Positions 59,899 to 64,000 of a stretch of 64,000 nt of DNA are shown one piece after another. A program made the position numbers and the translations under genes. Position 1 is the first letter of the stretch. Every line of letters begins with the position of its first letter. The notes under the pieces were generated by a model. That model did not search any database, was not told the DNA's origin, and worked only from the letters and a program-made list of their open reading frames with translations. The stretch covers positions 182,828 through 246,827 of the forward strand of contig JAKUCV010006623.1 in the NCBI GenBank assembly GCA_028386065.3, written 5' to 3'. This DNA is from Turnera subulata (taxonomy: Eukaryota; Streptophyta; Magnoliopsida; Malpighiales; Passifloraceae).

Positions 59899-60888
59899 GG
59901 AGGTTATGGGTTGAGCGAACAATTATTTATCGGTCTTCTCGAACAAAACAAAGCAATGTTTTCAAACCCGATTCGGCCTGGCTGGTCGAACCGAATAACC
60001 ACAACCCTGCAAGTTTCCAAGTCAACATGTAAATTTCTTATTCAACCCGGATTTGATCAGAGTGATGATAAACTAATTATATACGCTACAAGGCGAAGGT
60101 GGTCGATGCAAATGCTTAAGAGGTCTGCCTTTTACCGATGTTATGGACCCTTTTTTTTTTGTACAGCGAAATTACATAAATACCCACAATCCTAAATCTC
60201 CCATACTACCCTCGATCCCTTCCACTGAGATCCAATAACCAAAGGAGATGCCACCCAGCTACAAGTAGCATTGGTGATGTTATGGACCCTTTATGATGAC
60301 TCTTAATATTATTGCGGGAAACATTATCAAAAAAAGAAAATATTGTGGGGAAGCAACGGTTGCATGCTTTTGTGTAAACTTAATCTATACTATATATTAA
60401 TTTAGAAATCTGATTTTGGTGTAGACAAGTGGCAATTTTAGTGCTACAACGTGGCATCACCAATTTGAGATCTCTAATTTAAGGCTAGGGCATAGTGTAA
60501 TAGATTATTCAATGCATTTGATAACAAATTTTTTAACATTCTAAATTCAATCTAAGGGAGTGTATTTATTGATAAGTTAAGAAGACATCATTACGTAATA
60601 TTATGGCTAAATCTGGTAGGGAATAGTGACCCAACCATTACAATTTGGATTCTTTAAAGACTCTTTTACCGAAAATTAAATTCAATCTTAATTTAATGGG
60701 TTTGTAAATGATAAAAAATATCTCTTCATATCTTATATCTTATGACTTTAAAGGATTAAGATAAATAAAAGAAATTTACATATGGTAATTAATTTTGTCA
60801 AAAAATAATTAATATATTATTTAGTGAATTTAATAAAAAAACTTTTAAACATTCTATATTTGATTCTAAATCAATGAGAAGGCATAAT
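59899..60888. other. Intergenic, LINE tail and AT-rich DNA
   Basis: No gene. It contains the 122-bp LINE tail at 60154. Confidence 0.5.
60154..60275 (-). mobile_element. 122-bp LINE 3'-tail insertion with 17-bp target duplication
   Basis: GATGTTATGGACCCTTT at 60137-60153 and 60276-60292 is perfect. The insert, read on the minus strand, ends TTTCGCTGTAC plus As. No coding domain remains. Confidence 0.85.
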
Positions 60889-63800
60889 TGTAACAGCCCG
60901 GGTAAAATTTGGATTTTTACCGGGACTGTTAAAGTCGTATACAGTGATTTACCGAATGAATTAATCTTGGGTAATTAATTCAAGGTAAATCGAGAGTCGT
61001 TTTTTTTCGAAACCGAGAGTTTTCCCGCGCTTGTGATTTTCCCGTGAATTTTTCGAGCCTAAGTTGGTATTTTTCGGGTTTCGGAATTTCTCGGAAAATC
61101 ACACCGGAAAATAACTAAGGAGGTATCGGTTATTTTCTGGTCCGGATCGGACTTGCCCGTAATGCAGACGAAAATTCATTATTGATTATCACATGTATAA
61201 TAGTATTCCACCGGTTTATAAAAAGAGAGAAAAAGAAAGCAGAAAAAGAGAAGCCGGTGGAGAGGAAGAGAGAAAAGAAAAGGAGAGAAAAGAAAAGGAG
61301 AGAAAAAAAGAAAAGAAAGAAGAGAGAAAAATGGAGAGAAAAAGAAAAATAAGAGAGAAAGAAAGAAAAGAGAGGAAAAAAAAGAAAAAGGAAGAAAAAA
61401 AAAAGAGACCCGAGAGGAGAAGGAGCCGCCCGATCCACCACCTCCACCACCGGCCGGCCGCCACCACGTCTTCCACCGCGTCGCTCGTCGCGTCGCACCG
61501 CCAACAACCGCAGCGTCCACCGTTCCGTTCTCGTCGCTCCTCGCTGTGGACGCTGCAGAACGAAGCCGCAACAGATCCGGTAGCGTCGCCGTCGACTCAC
61601 ACGACCGCTGCTGCCAAGTGAAGCCGCCATCCTCGCGACGGACCCTTCGCCTGCAGCCTCCTTGCTCGCGTCGTCGTCCGCTGGTAACGCGCCTTGCAGT
61701 GCTCACCGCCGCCCAGCCGTCCCGCCTAGGTGAGCAGCCGTACCCGAGGTTGAAGACGACCAAGGGCGGGCCGTGGCTGCTGGATCCGGGATGATGGGCC
61801 TGGTCCGGGCTTGTTGTCCTGGAACAGTGGGCCGGAGCTCCTTGGGCTGGGTTGTTGGTAAAAAAAAAAAAAAAAAACTGGCCCAATCTGGTTAGGGTTT
61901 TAAAAAAAAAAATTACATAGGTATATATATACATATTAAGTATTATATATATATATCTGGAAATATAAATATATAGTAAACTTGAGAAGATAAAAAAAAA
62001 TTAATAATAATAATAAATAAAAAGAATATATTTCCTGAAAAATACATATAAGTAATATTTCTGAAATGTATATAACTATGTGGATATATAATTGTTTGGG
62101 AAGTAATTTATTTTTAGAAAATAAAAGTACCTATTTATTAATTTGTATTTATTTTCAGAATAAGCCTTTATGAGTATATGTTCTCCGGTAAAGGATATAC
62201 GTAGCATACAATTATTTATATATTTTATTTTGAATAATAATAATAATAATATTTGCTAATTATATTATGATAAATAGCTTAACAGAAAATATTTTGGAAA
62301 ATATATGAACATATGTTATCTTTTCCAGGAAATTATGGTGATTATATTTTGGGAAAAGTATAATTAATTTATGAAAATATTTTTAAAAGAGTTTTAATTA
62401 AAGTATGGTACCGAAATTATATTCGGAAATACGTACGGTTAATTATTTTCGGTAAAAGATAATATTAACGGATAAGTAACCGGGATGGGTACATTTCGTA
62501 AAATTGGCATCATGACATACTCTTATGTGCATTTATGTGAGTGTATTGTTTGTTGTATAGGTTTTTGGATATCGGGCCATTTCCCGAGAAGCCGGCGTCG
62601 GACCGGACATTGTTTTCCGAAGTTGAGTAATCGGCCAAGGTGAGGATGGATAACCCTTGATATGTGCCCGTAATGCTGTGTTTGTTTTGTTGCTTGATTG
62701 AACTGCTGAGATGATTACTGTTGGTTGATTGACTGCTATGATGTTGTCGTTGTTGTTGATCTTAGACTATGATATAGGATTTGCGATATTGTGTTGAGAA
62801 TAATGATGAACTGGTCAATGTGGATAATTGTGTGTTTTGTTGTTTGAATGAACTACTGAGAGGGTCATTGTCGGATATTTGACTGTTATGGTTATTGATG
62901 TTGCTGTTGTTGGACTATGCTATTGGACGTGTGGATATTGTGATGAACTGTTAATTGTGAATAATTGGCGCTATATGTATTGTTGATGGATGTTTGGTAA
63001 TATGGAATTATGTTGGTTATTGGCTGCTATGGTTACGGTTGTTGCTGTTGCTATGATGTTGAGTTGCTTGATTGAACCGCTGTTTGGCTGTTATTGGTTT
63101 ATTGGATACTGTGTTGTGATTGATGTCGGACTGCGAGTAAATGATGTTATGAAACTATTGAAGGATTTGTCTGTCGTGTAACTTGAGCTGATAGGAATTA
63201 GATAATTATTTAGCTGTTATGGATATTGTGATTGTTGGCAGTAGACAGTGTTGTGTTGAATAATTGGAATAAACTATTGACTGTGGATAATTGAGAAATG
63301 GAAAGTGGAAATTGGAATTGGAATTGATATGAGATGATGAAATATGTGGGAAGTAGTGGTACGACCCGATGGTTTGAAGATTAATTCTGGCATGCTATGG
63401 TCGGTTACTTGGTTTGGATACTTGATTTGGTTGGCATGTTGATGCCTGTGGTTAGGGTATACCAAATACCCAGTGGTTCGGATATACCGAATATCCGGTT
63501 GGCATGTTGTTGCCTGTGGTTAGGGTATACCAAATACCCAGTGGTTCGGATATACCGAATATCTGGTTGGCATGTTGATGCCTGTGGTTGGGGTATACCG
63601 AATACCCAGTGGTTCGGATATACCGAATATCCGGTTTTGGGATGTTGATCCCGGTATGGTATTTGGGTTGTTGAACCCGGTGTGATTTGGTAATTTGGGA
63701 CGTGGTCCTGGTATGGTAAGATTTGGTATGGTTGTTTGACCTGGCATCCGGAATTAATTGATAACCTGGTACGACCCTAGCTTGTCCAGTGACAGGGACC

Positions 63801-64000
63801 CGGAAGATAAAATTGGTAATAAAAATTAATGAGTATTCATTTGGTCCTGGCTTTGATATGATTTAGTAGGATTCCTCTATCGTGTTGTTCGTGTTGGTTT
63901 TCTCTGATGTGATGTTTGAGTTGGACTCCTCTGTCGTGTAGTATGTGTTAGTTGCTATGGCAGTTTCCTTGTGATGTGATTGTTTGTGTTTATTGATGTG
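60889..64000 (+). mobile_element. Third long LTR, 5' part, runs off the window
   Basis: Starts TGTAACAGCCCGGGTAAAATT, like the minus-strand reading of the elements at 31443 and 39944. It then shows an A/G-rich block (61215-61415), a GC-rich block (61425-61800) and AT-rich sequence, and near 63765 a stretch CTAGCTTGTCCAGTGACAGG that is also found in reverse at about 32620. This order of blocks repeats that of the nested 4.4-kb element, so the two are related families in opposite orientation. The 3' limit is outside the window. The left duplication copy should be ATAAT (60884-60888). Confidence 0.72.
63431..63634. repeat. 68-bp tandem array, three copies, inside the LTR
   Basis: Copies start at 63431, 63499 and 63567 with exactly 68-bp spacing and a few differences. 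Each contains GGGTATACC and GGATATACCGAATATCCGG, the second an imperfect palindrome. A looser fourth unit follows. Confidence 0.92.

Noticed and set aside
61179..61934. 251-aa frame in the right-hand LTR
   Set aside because: Low-complexity and GC-rich LTR sequence read in one frame; no retroelement or host domain. The matching block in the 31443 element has no conserved frame.
1..64000. CRISPR arrays, operons, prophage or bacterial systems
   Set aside because: Introns, plant gene families and plant retroelements throughout show a plant nuclear sequence; none of these features is present.

Overview
This is a plant nuclear contig, from a core eudicot by gene content and gene structure. It has intron-rich genes with GT-AG splice sites, and AT-rich intergenic DNA filled with LINEs, SINEs, a TRIM, long LTRs, a hAT and a Mutator-like element. 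The species cannot be named from sequence alone. A 165-base N gap and one single N mark it as a draft assembly.

Genes in order: the 3' part of a P-type pentatricopeptide-repeat gene (+, 1-1347); a Ran GTPase (-, 4690-6913); a two-domain DUF642 cell-wall protein (-, 9550-12080); the small complex III subunit QCR7/UQCRB (-, 19066-20912); a Shaker K+ channel of the AKT5/SPIK type (+, 23377-27952); a BOR4-like borate exporter (-, 47143-50707); and a clade-III DXS-like protein (-, 52990-58595). I built exon models for the six complete genes. Each gives an open frame of the length expected for its family (221, 368, 122, 903, 658 and 717 aa). The genes belong to unrelated pathways and do not form a functional cluster.

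The stretch 31-47 kb is a transposon nest. A LINE remnant was split by a non-autonomous hAT (8-bp target duplication), and the hAT was split by a 4.4-kb solo-LTR-like element (5-bp duplication). Further right lie a 3.2-kb solo-LTR-like element of a similar kind, a duplicated 3' end of the BOR gene, and a Pack-MULE with about 350-bp inverted repeats and a 10-bp target duplication that carries a broken MAP-kinase-kinase gene. A third, related LTR runs off the right edge from 60889.

The most unusual signal is a series of very short insertions. About eleven inserts of 11-24 bp consist of an oligo(A) or oligo(T) run plus a few adjacent bases, and each is flanked by a direct repeat of 10-18 bp. They look like target-primed reverse transcription events that stopped almost at once. 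Longer LINE tails of the same form (104, 122, 356 and 751 bp) are in the same window, so the lengths form a series. The other main point is that the DXS-like protein lacks most of the known DXS catalytic residues while its reading frame is intact.
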